A stretch of DNA of 64,000 nt. Origin: Mesorhizobium atlanticum (GTDB lineage Bacteria; Pseudomonadota; Alphaproteobacteria; Rhizobiales; Rhizobiaceae). Below the pieces are notes generated by a model, which saw only the letters and a list, made by a program, of their open reading frames with translations, ran no database searches and had not been told where the DNA came from. Below, one piece after another: positions 35,364 through 44,153 of this stretch. Every line of letters begins with the position of its first letter. The first letter of the stretch is position 1. The translations under genes were made by a program, and so were the position numbers. The stretch spans positions 310,001-374,000 of the forward strand of contig NZ_QMBQ01000001.1 in the NCBI RefSeq assembly GCF_003289965.1, in the 5' to 3' direction.

Positions 35364-36218
35364 TCATGACGGCAGGGTCAGGCCGTCGCCGAGCAGTTCG
35401 GCCAGATCCCGCGCCGGGCGCGGAGCTTCGCGGCCAATCCGGATGGCGAAGTCGGCCATCGGCAAAGGCGGCAGGTCGAGATCGGCGGGCGCTTCCAGGA
35501 TGCCGGAATGGGCGAAACGCCGGGTGCGCGGCGTCAGCGCGATGCCCGCATCGACCGCCGCACGAAGGCCGGCAAGGCTGGCGCTTCCGGCGGCGATACG
35601 GTAGCGGCGGCCGGCAGCGTCGAGCGCATTGAGCGCCGCCTCGCGGAAGCCGCAATAGGGATCGAGCAGCGCCAGCGGCACCGCTTCGGATCGAGCCGCC
35701 AAGCCTTTTTCCGAGCAGAGCCACAGCATTGGCTCGCTGATCACCGCCGTTTCATCCGGCGACGGGGCATGGCGCATGATGATCGCCAAGTCGATTTGGC
35801 CCGCCTGCAGCGCCGCCCCCAGCTCCAGGGAGCGGCCGACGCGCAGCTCGATCCGGACGCGCGGATGGCTGGCGGCGAAGGCTCTCAGAAGGTCCGGCAG
35901 CCCGTGGTCGGCGAAATCCTGCGTCGTGCCGATGGCGATGCGGCCGCCGGCGCGCGCGCCTTTCAGCGCCAGCCACGCCTCGGTGTGCACGGCAAGGATG
36001 CGCCGGGCATGGCCGACAAGATCCTCGCCGGCCGGCGTCAGCCCGCGCCCCCTGCCCTGGGGGATGAGCAGCGGCTCGCCGACGATCTCTTCCAGTCGCT
36101 GCATCTGCGCGGTCACCGCCGACGGCGTGCGGCCGACGGTGGAGGCGGCCTTGGCCAGCGAGCCGGCATCGACGAAGGCGAGGAAGGTTTTCAGAAGGTC
36201 GGGATCGAGCATTTCCAT
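35364..36218 (-). CDS. LysR-family transcriptional regulator
   Basis: 284-aa regulator with the N-terminal LysR winged helix (LLKTFLAFVDAGSLAKAAST, then VGRTPSAVTAQMQRLE) and the two-lobe effector domain. It is divergent from the tautomerase gene. Two identical-looking palindromes fill the gap, the first touching its ATG with no space for a ribosome site, which suggests a leaderless or tightly autorepressed message. Confidence 0.9.
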   Translation of the reverse strand: MEMLDPDLLKTFLAFVDAGSLAKAASTVGRTPSAVTAQMQRLEEIVGEPLLIPQGRGRGLTPAGEDLVGHARRILAVHTEAWLALKGARAGGRIAIGTTQDFADHGLPDLLRAFAASHPRVRIELRVGRSLELGAALQAGQIDLAIIMRHAPSPDETAVISEPMLWLCSEKGLAARSEAVPLALLDPYCGFREAALNALDAAGRRYRIAAGSASLAGLRAAVDAGIALTPRTRRFAHSGILEAPADLDLPPLPMADFAIRIGREAPRPARDLAELLGDGLTLPS

Positions 36219-36269
36219 ACTTCGATGATATCGAAGTGTTTCTTAAAAACAATTCGATTTTATCGAATT
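36219..36269. promoter_or_regulatory. twin LysR-type operator palindromes
   Basis: Two perfect 8-3-8 inverted repeats, ACTTCGAT-GAT-ATCGAAGT (36219-36237) and AATTCGAT-TTT-ATCGAATT (36251-36269), centres 32 bp apart (three helical turns). Both contain the core TCGAT-N3-ATCGA, i.e. the T-N11-A box that LysR proteins bind. Confidence 0.82.
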
Positions 36270-36330
36270 CATGCCGATGACATGATCCTCACATCGAAGG
36301 CGCGAGGCGCCCAACCCAAGGAGAGAAAAT

Positions 36331-36738
36331 ATGCCGATCATCAACATCACCGTCACCGGCAAGCCCGACGCCGAGCTGTCCGCCGCGATCGCCAAGGATA
36401 TCACCGAGATCACCGCCAAGGAGCTGCGCAAGGACCCGACGATCACCGCGGTCGCGGTCAACTATATCGACCCTCAGCATTGGTTCGCCGGCGGCAAGTC
36501 GCTGGCCGAACACGGGACCAACACGTTCTGGCTGGACATCAAGGTCGTCGACGGCACCAACACCAAGCTCGAGCTCGAAGCCTATCTGAAGGCGATCTTC
36601 GAGGCTTTCGGCCGGCTGCTCGGCGGCGTGCATGTGGAAAGCTATGCCTTCGTGCATGAGGTACCGGCGGCCGCCTATGGCTATGGCGGCAAGAGCCAGG
36701 AATTCCGCTTCATCAGCGGCAGGCTGAGGGTGGCGTAG
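36331..36738 (+). CDS. tautomerase-superfamily protein
   Basis: 135-aa protein with the catalytic N-terminal Pro after Met (MPIINITVTGKP), as in 4-oxalocrotonate tautomerase and MIF-like proteins. Length suggests a fused two-unit or MIF-type monomer rather than the ~60-aa form. AAGGAGAG precedes the ATG. Divergent from the LysR gene and probably its target; the substrate may be an aromatic-breakdown product. Confidence 0.84.
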   Translation: MPIINITVTGKPDAELSAAIAKDITEITAKELRKDPTITAVAVNYIDPQHWFAGGKSLAEHGTNTFWLDIKVVDGTNTKLELEAYLKAIFEAFGRLLGGVHVESYAFVHEVPAAAYGYGGKSQEFRFISGRLRVA

Positions 36739-36746
36739 GCGCCGTC

Positions 36747-36777
36747 GTCTCCTTCTCCCCTTGTGGGAGAAGGAGAC
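36747..36777. repeat. hairpin after tautomerase gene
   Basis: 13-bp perfect stem GTCTCCTTCTCCC / GGGAGAAGGAGAC with a 5-nt loop, 8 bp after the stop codon. No U run follows, so it resembles a single REP-like unit; the same CTTCTCCCC core recurs at 43957 and 44121. Confidence 0.7.
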
Positions 36778-36879
36778 GCCACTGCAGCACCCCACATTGA
36801 CCTTGCCCGCGCTTCCGCTACCCTCTGCACCAAAGCGGCCGCTCAAGAGCCGCGTCCTGGAGGAGACTGGGAGAGCGGC

Positions 36880-39102
36880 ATGATCCTGACCCTGGCGCTG
36901 CTGGCGGGCCTTGTCTTTGCCTGGCTGCTGATCGCCGCGATCGAGCGGTTCCGGCTCGACCTGCGCTTCACCCAGGCGCTGCTCTATGTGCCGTTCAAGC
37001 TCGCCTATCGGATCGCCGACAATCGCATCCGCATCGCCCGCAGCGCCAAGACACCGGTCATCTATGTGGTCTCGCACCAGTCGCGCATCGAGCCGGCGCT
37101 GATGCTGTCGCTGCTGCCCGACGACACGCTGCATATCCTGGACGAAGCCTCGGCGCGCTCACCCTGGCTGGAGCCTTGGCGGGAGGTTGCCCGCACCATC
37201 GCCTTCAATGCCGAGCATGTCTTCGTCAGCCGGCGGCTGGTGCGCGTGCTGAAGGGCAAGGGACGGCTCGCCGTCTACCTGCCAGACAATGTCGAGCCGG
37301 ACGTCAAATCCTTCCGGCTGTTTCGCGCCATCACCCGCATCGCCATGCAGGCCGATGCGCGCATCGTGCCGATCTTCGTTGCCGGAACGCGCGACCTGCC
37401 GGTGTCGCTGACGCCGAAGGAGAAAGCGCCCCGCCACTGGTTCCCGCGGCTTTCGGTGAGCGTGCTGGAGCCGATGACCATCGCCGAACTGGTGGCGCGC
37501 AACCCCGACATGGCCTCCAACACCAACGCGCTGTTCGACCGTTTCGCCGAGGCGCGGCTCTACGGCACCAATCTCGACCGCAGCCTGTTCCTCGCCATGC
37601 GCGACGCCGCCGATCGCGTCGGCCCATCGCATCCGATCATCGAGGACGTGATTTCGGGTTCGCTCAGCTACCGTAAGCTGTTCATCGGCGCGCGGGTGCT
37701 CGGACGCCGTTTCGAGGCGGTGACGGCGCCCGGCGAAGCGGTCGGCGTGCTCTTGCCCAACGCCAATGGCGTGGTGCTTACATTCGTCGGCCTGATCTCG
37801 GCGGCCAGGGTTGCGGCGATGATCAACTACACCGCCGGCCCGGCGAGCGTGACCGCCGCGATCCGCACAGCCGTCATCCGCACCGTGGTGTCATCGCGCG
37901 CCTTCGTCGAAAAAGCCGGCATCGACGACATCATTGCCGCGGTCGAGGCAGGCGGCGCGAAGATGCTGTGGCTGGAAGACGTACGAGCCGGCGTTACGGT
38001 GCTGGACAAGGTCGCCGCCGCGCTTTTGTGGCGCTTTCCGCTGCAGCGGCAGCAAGCCTCGAAGCCCGCAGTCATCCTGTTCACCTCCGGCTCGGAAGGC
38101 ACGCCGAAGGCGGTGGTGCTGTCGAACCGCAGCCTGCTTGCCAATGTCATGCAGGCCGAGGCGCGCGTTTCCGTCTCGCCGGCCGACACCCTGCTCAACG
38201 TGCTGCCGGCTTTCCATTCCTTCGGGCTCACCGGCGGCACCATCCTGCCGCTGGTGCTGGGCATAAAGCTGTTCCTCTACCCCTCGCCGCTGCACTACAA
38301 GATCATCCCAGAGATCGCCCGCAAGGTGAAGCCGACCGTCATGTTCGGCACCGACACGTTCCTCGCCAATTATGCCCGCACCGCCAAGGACGGCGACTTC
38401 TCCAGCCTGCGCTTCGTCGTGGCCGGCGCCGAGGCGGTGAAGCCGGAGACGCGACGCATCTACCGCGACCGCTTCCAGGCCTCGATCGTCGAAGGTTTCG
38501 GGCTGACCGAGGCCGCGCCGGTGGTGGCGGTGAACACCGCCATCCACAGCCGCGACGGCACGGTCGGCCGGCCGCTTCCGGCCATCCGCCTGAAGCTGGA
38601 GCCTGTCGAAGGCATCGCCGAGGGCGGCCGGCTATGGCTCGACGGGCCGAACATGATGATGGGCTATATGAGCGCCGACCGGCCCGGCGAATTGCAGCCG
38701 CTGGAGGGCTGGCACGACACCGGCGACATCGTCTCGATCGACCGCGAGGGCTTCATCACCATCCGCGGCCGGGCAAAGCGCTTCGCCAAGATCGCCGGCG
38801 AGATGGTGTCGTTGGGCGCCGTCGAGATGCTGGTGCAGTCGCTGTGGCCGGAAGAGCGCCACGCGGCGGTGGCCGTGCCCGACAAAAGGCGCGGCGAACG
38901 TATCGTGCTGGTCACCACCGCCGACGATGCGAATGCCGAGGAGCTGCGCCAGTTCGGCAAGAAGGCGGGCGCCGCGGAGTTGATGGTGCCCAACGACATC
39001 ATCAAGGTGGAAGAGATCCCGGTGCTGGGCTCGGGCAAGACGGATTACGTCTCGACCCGCAAGCTGGCGATCGACAGGTTGGGGCTGGGCGTGGCTGCGT
39101 AG
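36880..39102 (+). CDS. acyltransferase-AMP ligase fusion (Aas-like)
   Basis: 740-aa protein. An N-terminal hydrophobic helix precedes a PlsC-like acyltransferase domain (VVSHQSRIEPALM, where the usual HxxxxD reads HQSRIE; then YLPDNVEP). An AMP-forming ligase domain follows (FTSGSEGTPKAVVLSNRSL, then DTGDIVSIDREGFITIRGRA). This resembles E. coli Aas, which re-acylates lysophospholipids. GGGAGAG supports the ATG at 36880. The Asp-to-Glu change leaves acyltransferase activity uncertain. Confidence 0.85.
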   Translation: MILTLALLAGLVFAWLLIAAIERFRLDLRFTQALLYVPFKLAYRIADNRIRIARSAKTPVIYVVSHQSRIEPALMLSLLPDDTLHILDEASARSPWLEPWREVARTIAFNAEHVFVSRRLVRVLKGKGRLAVYLPDNVEPDVKSFRLFRAITRIAMQADARIVPIFVAGTRDLPVSLTPKEKAPRHWFPRLSVSVLEPMTIAELVARNPDMASNTNALFDRFAEARLYGTNLDRSLFLAMRDAADRVGPSHPIIEDVISGSLSYRKLFIGARVLGRRFEAVTAPGEAVGVLLPNANGVVLTFVGLISAARVAAMINYTAGPASVTAAIRTAVIRTVVSSRAFVEKAGIDDIIAAVEAGGAKMLWLEDVRAGVTVLDKVAAALLWRFPLQRQQASKPAVILFTSGSEGTPKAVVLSNRSLLANVMQAEARVSVSPADTLLNVLPAFHSFGLTGGTILPLVLGIKLFLYPSPLHYKIIPEIARKVKPTVMFGTDTFLANYARTAKDGDFSSLRFVVAGAEAVKPETRRIYRDRFQASIVEGFGLTEAAPVVAVNTAIHSRDGTVGRPLPAIRLKLEPVEGIAEGGRLWLDGPNMMMGYMSADRPGELQPLEGWHDTGDIVSIDREGFITIRGRAKRFAKIAGEMVSLGAVEMLVQSLWPEERHAAVAVPDKRRGERIVLVTTADDANAEELRQFGKKAGAAELMVPNDIIKVEEIPVLGSGKTDYVSTRKLAIDRLGLGVAA

Positions 39103-39109
39103 CGCCCCC

Positions 39110-39216
39110 TAAAGCGCGTCGCGATCTTTCAGTTTCGCTCCACGCGCTCTGGGTTTTTGATTTTACGCATGTCTTTATCCCGAAACCGGTTCCCACTTTC
39201 GGGAGACATGCTTTAA
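39110..39216 (+). repeat. ~105-bp dispersed palindromic element, copy 2
   Basis: Starts TAAAGCGCGTCGCG, continues through a T-rich stretch (TTTTACGCATGTC), then CCGAAACCGG and CCCACTTTCGGGAGACATGC. The same order is found, reverse-complemented, at 14735-14835 and, more diverged, at 40842-40945. Confidence 0.82.
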
Positions 39217-39326
39217 GCACAACTTTCCACCGCCGCGGGCCAGCCAACACCTCTGGCCGGAACACGGTCATACTCTTCCCGATCCGCTTCGACACACGAA
39301 ACATTGCTTCGGCAAAAAAATGACAA

Positions 39327-39354
39327 ATTGGTGAGTGAACATTCACTCACCAAT
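39327..39354. promoter_or_regulatory. 28-bp near-perfect operator upstream of NmrA-like gene
   Basis: 13-bp arms ATTGGTGAGTGAA and TTCACTCACCAAT with a 2-bp spacer, placed 16 bp before the start codon, just ahead of the ribosome site. Shape and the GTGAGTGAA half-site are typical for TetR-family binding; the TetR gene at 40244 in the same transcript is the likely binder. Confidence 0.85.
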
Positions 39355-39369
39355 ACAAGGAGAAGTTCC

Positions 39370-40179
39370 ATGGCGAAAATCCTTGTCACCGGCGGGACCG
39401 GACATCTCGGCCGCGATCTGGTGCCGACACTTGCAGGGGCTGGCCATGACGTCAGGCTGCTCGCCAGAGCAGTTGGTGACGGCGGCTCCGTGGAATGGAC
39501 CGTGGGTGATCTCGCAACGGGCGAAGGCATCGACCATGCTCTTCGCGGCGTCGACACGGTCATTCATGCCGCGACACTCTCGCCCATCGCCAGGCGCGGC
39601 ATCAGGCCGGTTGATTTCTTCTCCAGCCCGGCAAGCGTCGATGTCGAGGGCACAAGACGTTTGCTCGCCGCGTCGCGGCGTGCCGGCGTCAGCCACTTCA
39701 TCTTCGTCTCGATCGTGGGTCTCGAATTCAGCACCCTCCCCTATGCCAGGGTAAAGCTGGCGGGCGAACGACTTGTGCGAGAGTGCTCGCTGTCGTGGTC
39801 GGTCATCCGCGCGACGCCGTTCTATTACCTTCTGGGCCAGATGCTGGATGGGCTGAAATGGCTGCCGGTCTGGCCGTTACCGACCTCCCTCTCAAATCCC
39901 GTCGATACACGCGACGTCGCGACCTATCTGGCCGAAGCCGTCAGCGATGGGAAGCGCGGTATGCGTCCCGAGATCGGCGGTCCCGAGGCGATGCCGTTCG
40001 ATACCTTCGCGCGGCAGTATTGCGAAGCGCTTGGTATCAAGCGCTTCATTCTGCCGTTGCCGCTCAGCCGCAAGATGAGCCGCAAAATGGGTTTGCTCGA
40101 GACCGGCGAGCGCCTTGGCGAACGGACATGGAAAGCGTGGCTTGCCGAGGGCGCGCGGACTGCAAGGGCCGCTTCCTGA
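39370..40179 (+). CDS. NmrA/NAD(P)H-binding atypical SDR
   Basis: 269-aa protein with the nucleotide loop VTGGTGHLGRDLVP at the N-terminus and the extended-SDR pattern (DTVIHAATLSP; YARVKLAGERLVRE) without a clear YxxxK pair at the usual place. AAGGAGAAG precedes the ATG. It is followed by a TetR gene and preceded by a strong palindromic operator, the arrangement of a self-regulated stress or detoxification unit. Confidence 0.85.
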   Translation: MAKILVTGGTGHLGRDLVPTLAGAGHDVRLLARAVGDGGSVEWTVGDLATGEGIDHALRGVDTVIHAATLSPIARRGIRPVDFFSSPASVDVEGTRRLLAASRRAGVSHFIFVSIVGLEFSTLPYARVKLAGERLVRECSLSWSVIRATPFYYLLGQMLDGLKWLPVWPLPTSLSNPVDTRDVATYLAEAVSDGKRGMRPEIGGPEAMPFDTFARQYCEALGIKRFILPLPLSRKMSRKMGLLETGERLGERTWKAWLAEGARTARAAS

Positions 40180-40243
40180 TCGATCCGATGTTATCGTCCG
40201 TCGCGAATCTCATCGCCACGTCCGACAAAGCCGAGGAGCAGCC

Positions 40244-40843
40244 ATGAAGCCGCCATCAACGGGACGGGAACGAATTCTGCACGAGGCCGTTCGGCTGTTT
40301 GCCGAGCGCGGCTACGACCGCACCAGTGTTCCCGACATTCAGGAGGCCGCAGGACTCTCGCGCGGCTCCGGCGCGCTCTACAAGCACTTCCCCTCCAAGG
40401 AGGCATTGCTGAGCGCCGCGATAGAGCGGTTCGTCGGCCAGGCAAGGGATGGTCGCGCCGAACTCGGCGACATGACACTGCCGGTGGACGAGGGTTCACG
40501 GAGGCTTGTGGAAGGCATGCTGGAAAGGCTGGGGGCCAACCGTGATGTGCTGAGGATCCTTTGGCGTGATCTCGAGCATTTCCCAGAGATGAAAGCCCTG
40601 GCGCGTGGCGAGATCATGCAAAGGACATATCTCGCCGTTTCGAACTGGCTGCAGGAGAACCAGCGGCAGGGCAAGCTGCGTCCGCATGACAGCGAGGCGA
40701 CCGCGGCCGTCATTGTCGGCAGCGTCGCCATGTTTCGGGTTTTCGAGGCGATCTGGGGCGAGCGGGCGATCAACATCAGCGACGAGCGCTTTGCTTCCGC
40801 CTGGAGCGATCTGCTGCTCCAGGGACTCCGGCCCGGCACTTAG
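40244..40843 (+). CDS. TetR-family transcriptional regulator
   Basis: 199-aa regulator with the TetR helix-turn-helix (YDRTSVPDIQEAAGLSRGSG, then ALYKHFPSKEALL). GAGGAGC precedes the ATG at 40244. It lies 64 bp after the NmrA-like gene on the same strand; the 28-bp palindrome ahead of that gene is its probable operator, giving negative autoregulation of both. Confidence 0.9.
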   Translation: MKPPSTGRERILHEAVRLFAERGYDRTSVPDIQEAAGLSRGSGALYKHFPSKEALLSAAIERFVGQARDGRAELGDMTLPVDEGSRRLVEGMLERLGANRDVLRILWRDLEHFPEMKALARGEIMQRTYLAVSNWLQENQRQGKLRPHDSEATAAVIVGSVAMFRVFEAIWGERAINISDERFASAWSDLLLQGLRPGT

Positions 40844-40945
40844 AGCTGTTCAGCGTTTCACGGAATCGTCGAACCGCTCCAAGTACCTGTTTTTACGCAA
40901 TTCCTGACGAAAAACCGTCATCCACTTTTCCTGGAATTGCGCTAG
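40842..40945 (+). repeat. ~105-bp dispersed palindromic element, copy 3
   Basis: Runs from the TetR stop codon into the 3' end of pssA: GTTTCACGGAATCG, GAACCGCTCC, TTTTTACGCA, AAAAACCG, CCACTTTTCC, GAATTGCGCTA. The order of blocks matches copies 1 and 2 although identity is lower. Confidence 0.72.
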
Positions 40946-41757
40946 CCGATATCCGAAGGCGGCACCTTCTCGCCCTCGCGCATGGCCCGCTTCGAATAGG
41001 CGCGCACCGAGAACGGCAGGAAAAGCAGATATCCCGCGACCGAGGCCGTCAGCGTGTACCAGGGATAGGTCATCAGCAAGAGGATGTAGAGCACCACGCC
41101 GAGGATGACCGGCAGCACCCTGTCGCCCGGCACCTTGACGCTCTTGCCCGAATAGACCGGCAGCCGGCTAACCAGAAGGAAGGCGATAAGCACGGTGAAG
41201 CCGGTGGCGACGAAGGCGGCCGGCCGGGATGGCTCCAGCCCGAGCCGCAGGAAATAGAGATAGAGCGGCAGCATGACCAGCACCGCGCCGGCCGGGGCCG
41301 GCACGCCGACGAAATATTCGGTCTGCCACGCCGGCTGGTCGTGATCTTCGGCAAGCACGTTGAAGCGGGCAAGCCGCATGCCGCAGGCGATGGTGAACAA
41401 AAGCGCCGCGATCCAGCCCGGCGAGCCGGCGCGATCGAGCAGGAAGGCATAGAGCACCAGGGCCGGCGCCACGCCGAAATTGACGATATCGGCCAGCGAA
41501 TCCATCTGCGCGCCAAATTTCGAGGTGGCCTTCAGCATGCGCGCCAGCCGCCCGTCGATGCCGTCGAGGAAGGCGGCAAGCAGCACCATGACCACCGCGA
41601 TCTCGAAGCGGTTCTCGAAGGCGAAGCGGATGCCGGAGAGCCCGGCGCAGATGGCAAGCACCGTCACCAAATTGGGCAGCACCATGCGCATCGGGATCTC
41701 GCGGATGCGCGGACCGCCGCTGGCATGGGCCTCGAATTTCTTGAAGGGCGCGCCCAA
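40942..41757 (-). CDS. pssA: CDP-diacylglycerol-serine O-phosphatidyltransferase PssA
   Basis: 271-aa inner-membrane enzyme making phosphatidylserine from CDP-diacylglycerol and serine. The CDP-alcohol phosphatidyltransferase signature reads DGIDGRLARML followed by GAQMDSLAD. About eight helices. Starts at a TTG four bases after the psd stop codon; the N-terminus (MGAPFKKFEAHA, then RIREIPMRMVLPNL) fits rhizobial PssA. The order psd-pssA gives phosphatidylethanolamine synthesis. Confidence 0.94.
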   Translation of the reverse strand: MGAPFKKFEAHASGGPRIREIPMRMVLPNLVTVLAICAGLSGIRFAFENRFEIAVVMVLLAAFLDGIDGRLARMLKATSKFGAQMDSLADIVNFGVAPALVLYAFLLDRAGSPGWIAALLFTIACGMRLARFNVLAEDHDQPAWQTEYFVGVPAPAGAVLVMLPLYLYFLRLGLEPSRPAAFVATGFTVLIAFLLVSRLPVYSGKSVKVPGDRVLPVILGVVLYILLLMTYPWYTLTASVAGYLLFLPFSVRAYSKRAMREGEKVPPSDIG

Positions 41758-41760
41758 CGC

Positions 41761-42459
41761 TCAGGAAACCCTGACCAGGGGCGTGACCGCCGTACCGCCG
41801 AATTCGGCAAGCACGGTCTCGCCGCCGACCGCCGTCTGGCCGACCGCGACGCGCGGCACGGCGCCCGACGGCAGGAAGACATCGACGCGCGAGCCGAAGC
41901 GGATCAGGCCGAAACGCTCGCCGATGGCGATCGAGCCGCCGGCCTCTGCCCAGCAGACGATGCGCCGCGCCACCAGGCCGGCGATCTGGACGGCGGCGAT
42001 CGTGCCGTTGGGACTGTCGATGACCAGGCCGTTGCGCTCGTTCTCGGCACTGGCCTTGTCGAGCTCGGCATTGAGGAATTTGCCGGGCTTATGCTCGATG
42101 CGCGTGATCCGCCCACGCACCGGAGCACGGTTGATGTGGCAGGAAAACACGTTCATGAACACCGAAATGCGGGTCATTTCGCCCGGGCCCAGGCCAAGCT
42201 CGCTCGGCGGCACGGCGGGGCCGACCGCCGAGATCACGCCGTCTGCCGGGCTCACGACCAGCCGGTCGTCGACCGGTGTCACCCGCTCGGGGTCGCGGTA
42301 GAAATAAACGCACCAGGCGGTGAGGGTCAGCCCGATCCAGAACAGGATCGAGGAGAAATAGCCGAGAAACAGCGTCGCCGCGGCGAAGGCGGCGATGAAG
42401 GGATAGCCTTCGCGATGGATCGGAACGAACGTATTCTTGACCGAGTCGAGAAGCGTCAT
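41761..42459 (-). CDS. psd: phosphatidylserine decarboxylase proenzyme
   Basis: 232-aa short form of Psd that converts phosphatidylserine to phosphatidylethanolamine. One or two N-terminal hydrophobic segments lead to the decarboxylase domain ([16 protein letters not shown]). The self-cleavage site is FGS in [14 protein letters not shown], where the Ser becomes the pyruvoyl group. The ATG at 42459 was chosen because it gives the normal family N-terminus. Confidence 0.94.
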   Translation of the reverse strand: MTLLDSVKNTFVPIHREGYPFIAAFAAATLFLGYFSSILFWIGLTLTAWCVYFYRDPERVTPVDDRLVVSPADGVISAVGPAVPPSELGLGPGEMTRISVFMNVFSCHINRAPVRGRITRIEHKPGKFLNAELDKASAENERNGLVIDSPNGTIAAVQIAGLVARRIVCWAEAGGSIAIGERFGLIRFGSRVDVFLPSGAVPRVAVGQTAVGGETVLAEFGGTAVTPLVRVS

Positions 42460-42646
42460 AGGGCTGGGGGCGGTCCCTGTTTCAGGTTGCGCCTCAATAG
42501 CGGAAAGCCCCACTCCCCGCAACGCAACAATGGGGAAGAGCGGGAGGGCGGGCACGGCGATGATAGCCGCGACTTTCAACAAGACTGTAGGAACACGGCC
42601 ATCTCATCCGTCCTAAGGCTGGACAATCCGCCCACGGAGCCAGCCA

Positions 42647-43538
42647 ATGTCGTCATCCGGTAGCGTCAGGAAAGCCAATCTCATTGCCGAGGGCCTTGCC
42701 TTTGGCGAGTCGCCGCGCTGGCATGAGGGACGGCTGTGGCTCTGCAACTGGGGCACCGGCGAGATTGTCGCCGTGGACGAGGACGGCAATAGCGAGGTCA
42801 TGCTCACGGTGCCGGCCGTCCTGCCCTATTCGATCGACTGGCTGCCGGATGGACGATTGCTCGTCGTATCCGGGCGGGAGGGGCTTCTGCTCAGGCAGGA
42901 AGCGGACGGAACGCTCGCCACCCATGCCGATCTGCGAGGGCTGTCGAAAAACCCCTGGAACGAGATCGTGGTCGATGGGCGCGGCAACATCTACGTCAAT
43001 GGCGGCGGGCCGGCGCCAGCGCCGGGCGAGCATTTCGGACCGGGCACGATCGTGCTGATCACGCCGGACGGCTCGGTTCGGCAAGTGGCCGACAACATTG
43101 CCTTCGCTAATGGCATGGCCGTGACGCCGGACAACCGGACGCTGATCGTCGCCGAATCCCATGCCAGGCAACTCACGGCCTTCGACATCGGCAAGGGACG
43201 GGAGCCTGTTCAACCGGCGCGTCTGGGCCGATCTCGGCAACGATTACCCCGACGGCATCTGCATCGATGCCGAAGGCTGCGTCTGGTATGCCGATGTACC
43301 GAACCGGCACTGTGTCCGAGTGCGCGAAGGCGGCGAGAAAATCGACCAGGTCGAGGTCGATCGCGGTTGCTTTGCCTGCATGTTGGGCGGGGCCGACGGC
43401 AGGGCGCTGTTCGTCCTCGCCGCCGAATGGCGCGGATTCGAAAACATGGTGAGCGACGCCCGCACCGGTCAGGTGCTGAGCATCGCCGTATCCGCGCCGG
43501 GAGCCGGATGGCCTTCTTACACCTCCGGCACGCGCTGA
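42647..43538 (+). pseudogene. SMP-30/gluconolactonase-like gene with a frameshift
   Basis: Six-bladed propeller lactonase family. The first part reads well (AEGLAFGESPRWHEGRLWLC, then PWNEIVVDGRGNIYVNGGG and NIAFANGMAVTPDNRTLIVA) up to about 43195. The continuation (DGSLFNRRVWADLGNDYPDG, then WYADVPNRHCVRVREGG) is in another frame and runs to 43538. Together they give the usual ~297 aa, so only a one-base change separates it from an intact gene. Real pseudogene or sequencing error cannot be told apart. Confidence 0.82.
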
Positions 43539-43858
43539 TAGTTGGCGATGTCGGCCTTGACGCCGAGCCGCGCGATGGTTTCCTGGGCACTGAAGGCGAT
43601 GCGCTCATGCGCTGCCTTGACGATCGGCACAACCTTGTCGACGGCCTCCTGGCTTTCCCATTCTACCATGGTCACGATGTTGAACTCGCCCGGGCCGGAG
43701 AATTGTTCGAGCAGAAAATCCTGCACGAAGCCCTCCTGCCGGCGGAGCAATTCGTGCGTCATGATGACCCTGCTCAGGATTTCGTCGCGCGCCTCGGCCG
43801 GCACGACGAATTTGTCGACCCGGAACACGCTGCCGGTGCGGTGATTGTTGGTGCTCAT
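43517..43858 (-). CDS. antibiotic-biosynthesis-monooxygenase (ABM) domain protein
   Basis: 113-aa ferredoxin-fold protein of the ABM family (FVVPAEARDEILSRV, then GFVQDFLLEQF and FNIVTMVEWES). Such proteins are quinol monooxygenases or small stress enzymes, usually dimers. It is convergent with and overlaps the lactonase pseudogene by 22 bp. Confidence 0.82.
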   Translation of the reverse strand: MSTNNHRTGSVFRVDKFVVPAEARDEILSRVIMTHELLRRQEGFVQDFLLEQFSGPGEFNIVTMVEWESQEAVDKVVPIVKAAHERIAFSAQETIARLGVKADIANYQRVPEV

Positions 43859-43956
43859 TTCGATCTGTCTCCGATTTGGAAGGTTGCCTGGCAGGTGGCT
43901 CGGAGACGGTTTGCAAGCTCAAGATAGGTTGAGGTCAAGGGATTTTCGGCGCCTTT

Positions 43957-44144
43957 CCCTTCTCCCCTTGTGGGAGAAGGTGGATCGGCGCGTCAGCGCC
44001 GAGACGGATGAGGGGTGTTGGAAGGAATGAGGCGAGAAAAGAACAAATGCTTCAAGCGTTTAGTCTTGCCGCGCGGCGATCCTTCCAACTCCCCTCATCC
44101 GACCTCGCTTCGCGAGGCCACCTTCTCCCCAAGGGGAGAAGGGG
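43957..44144. repeat. large palindromic intergenic repeat
   Basis: Outer arms CCCTTCTCCCC and GGGGAGAAGGG, inner arms with GGATGAGGGGTGTTGGAAGGA and the inverse TCCTTCCAACTCCCCTCATCC; each arm contains its own hairpin (GGCGCGTCAGCGCC; CTCGCTTCGCGAG). Total about 190 bp between convergently oriented intergenic flanks next to the exporter gene. Confidence 0.82.
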
Positions 44145-44153
44145 AAGCCGGCG

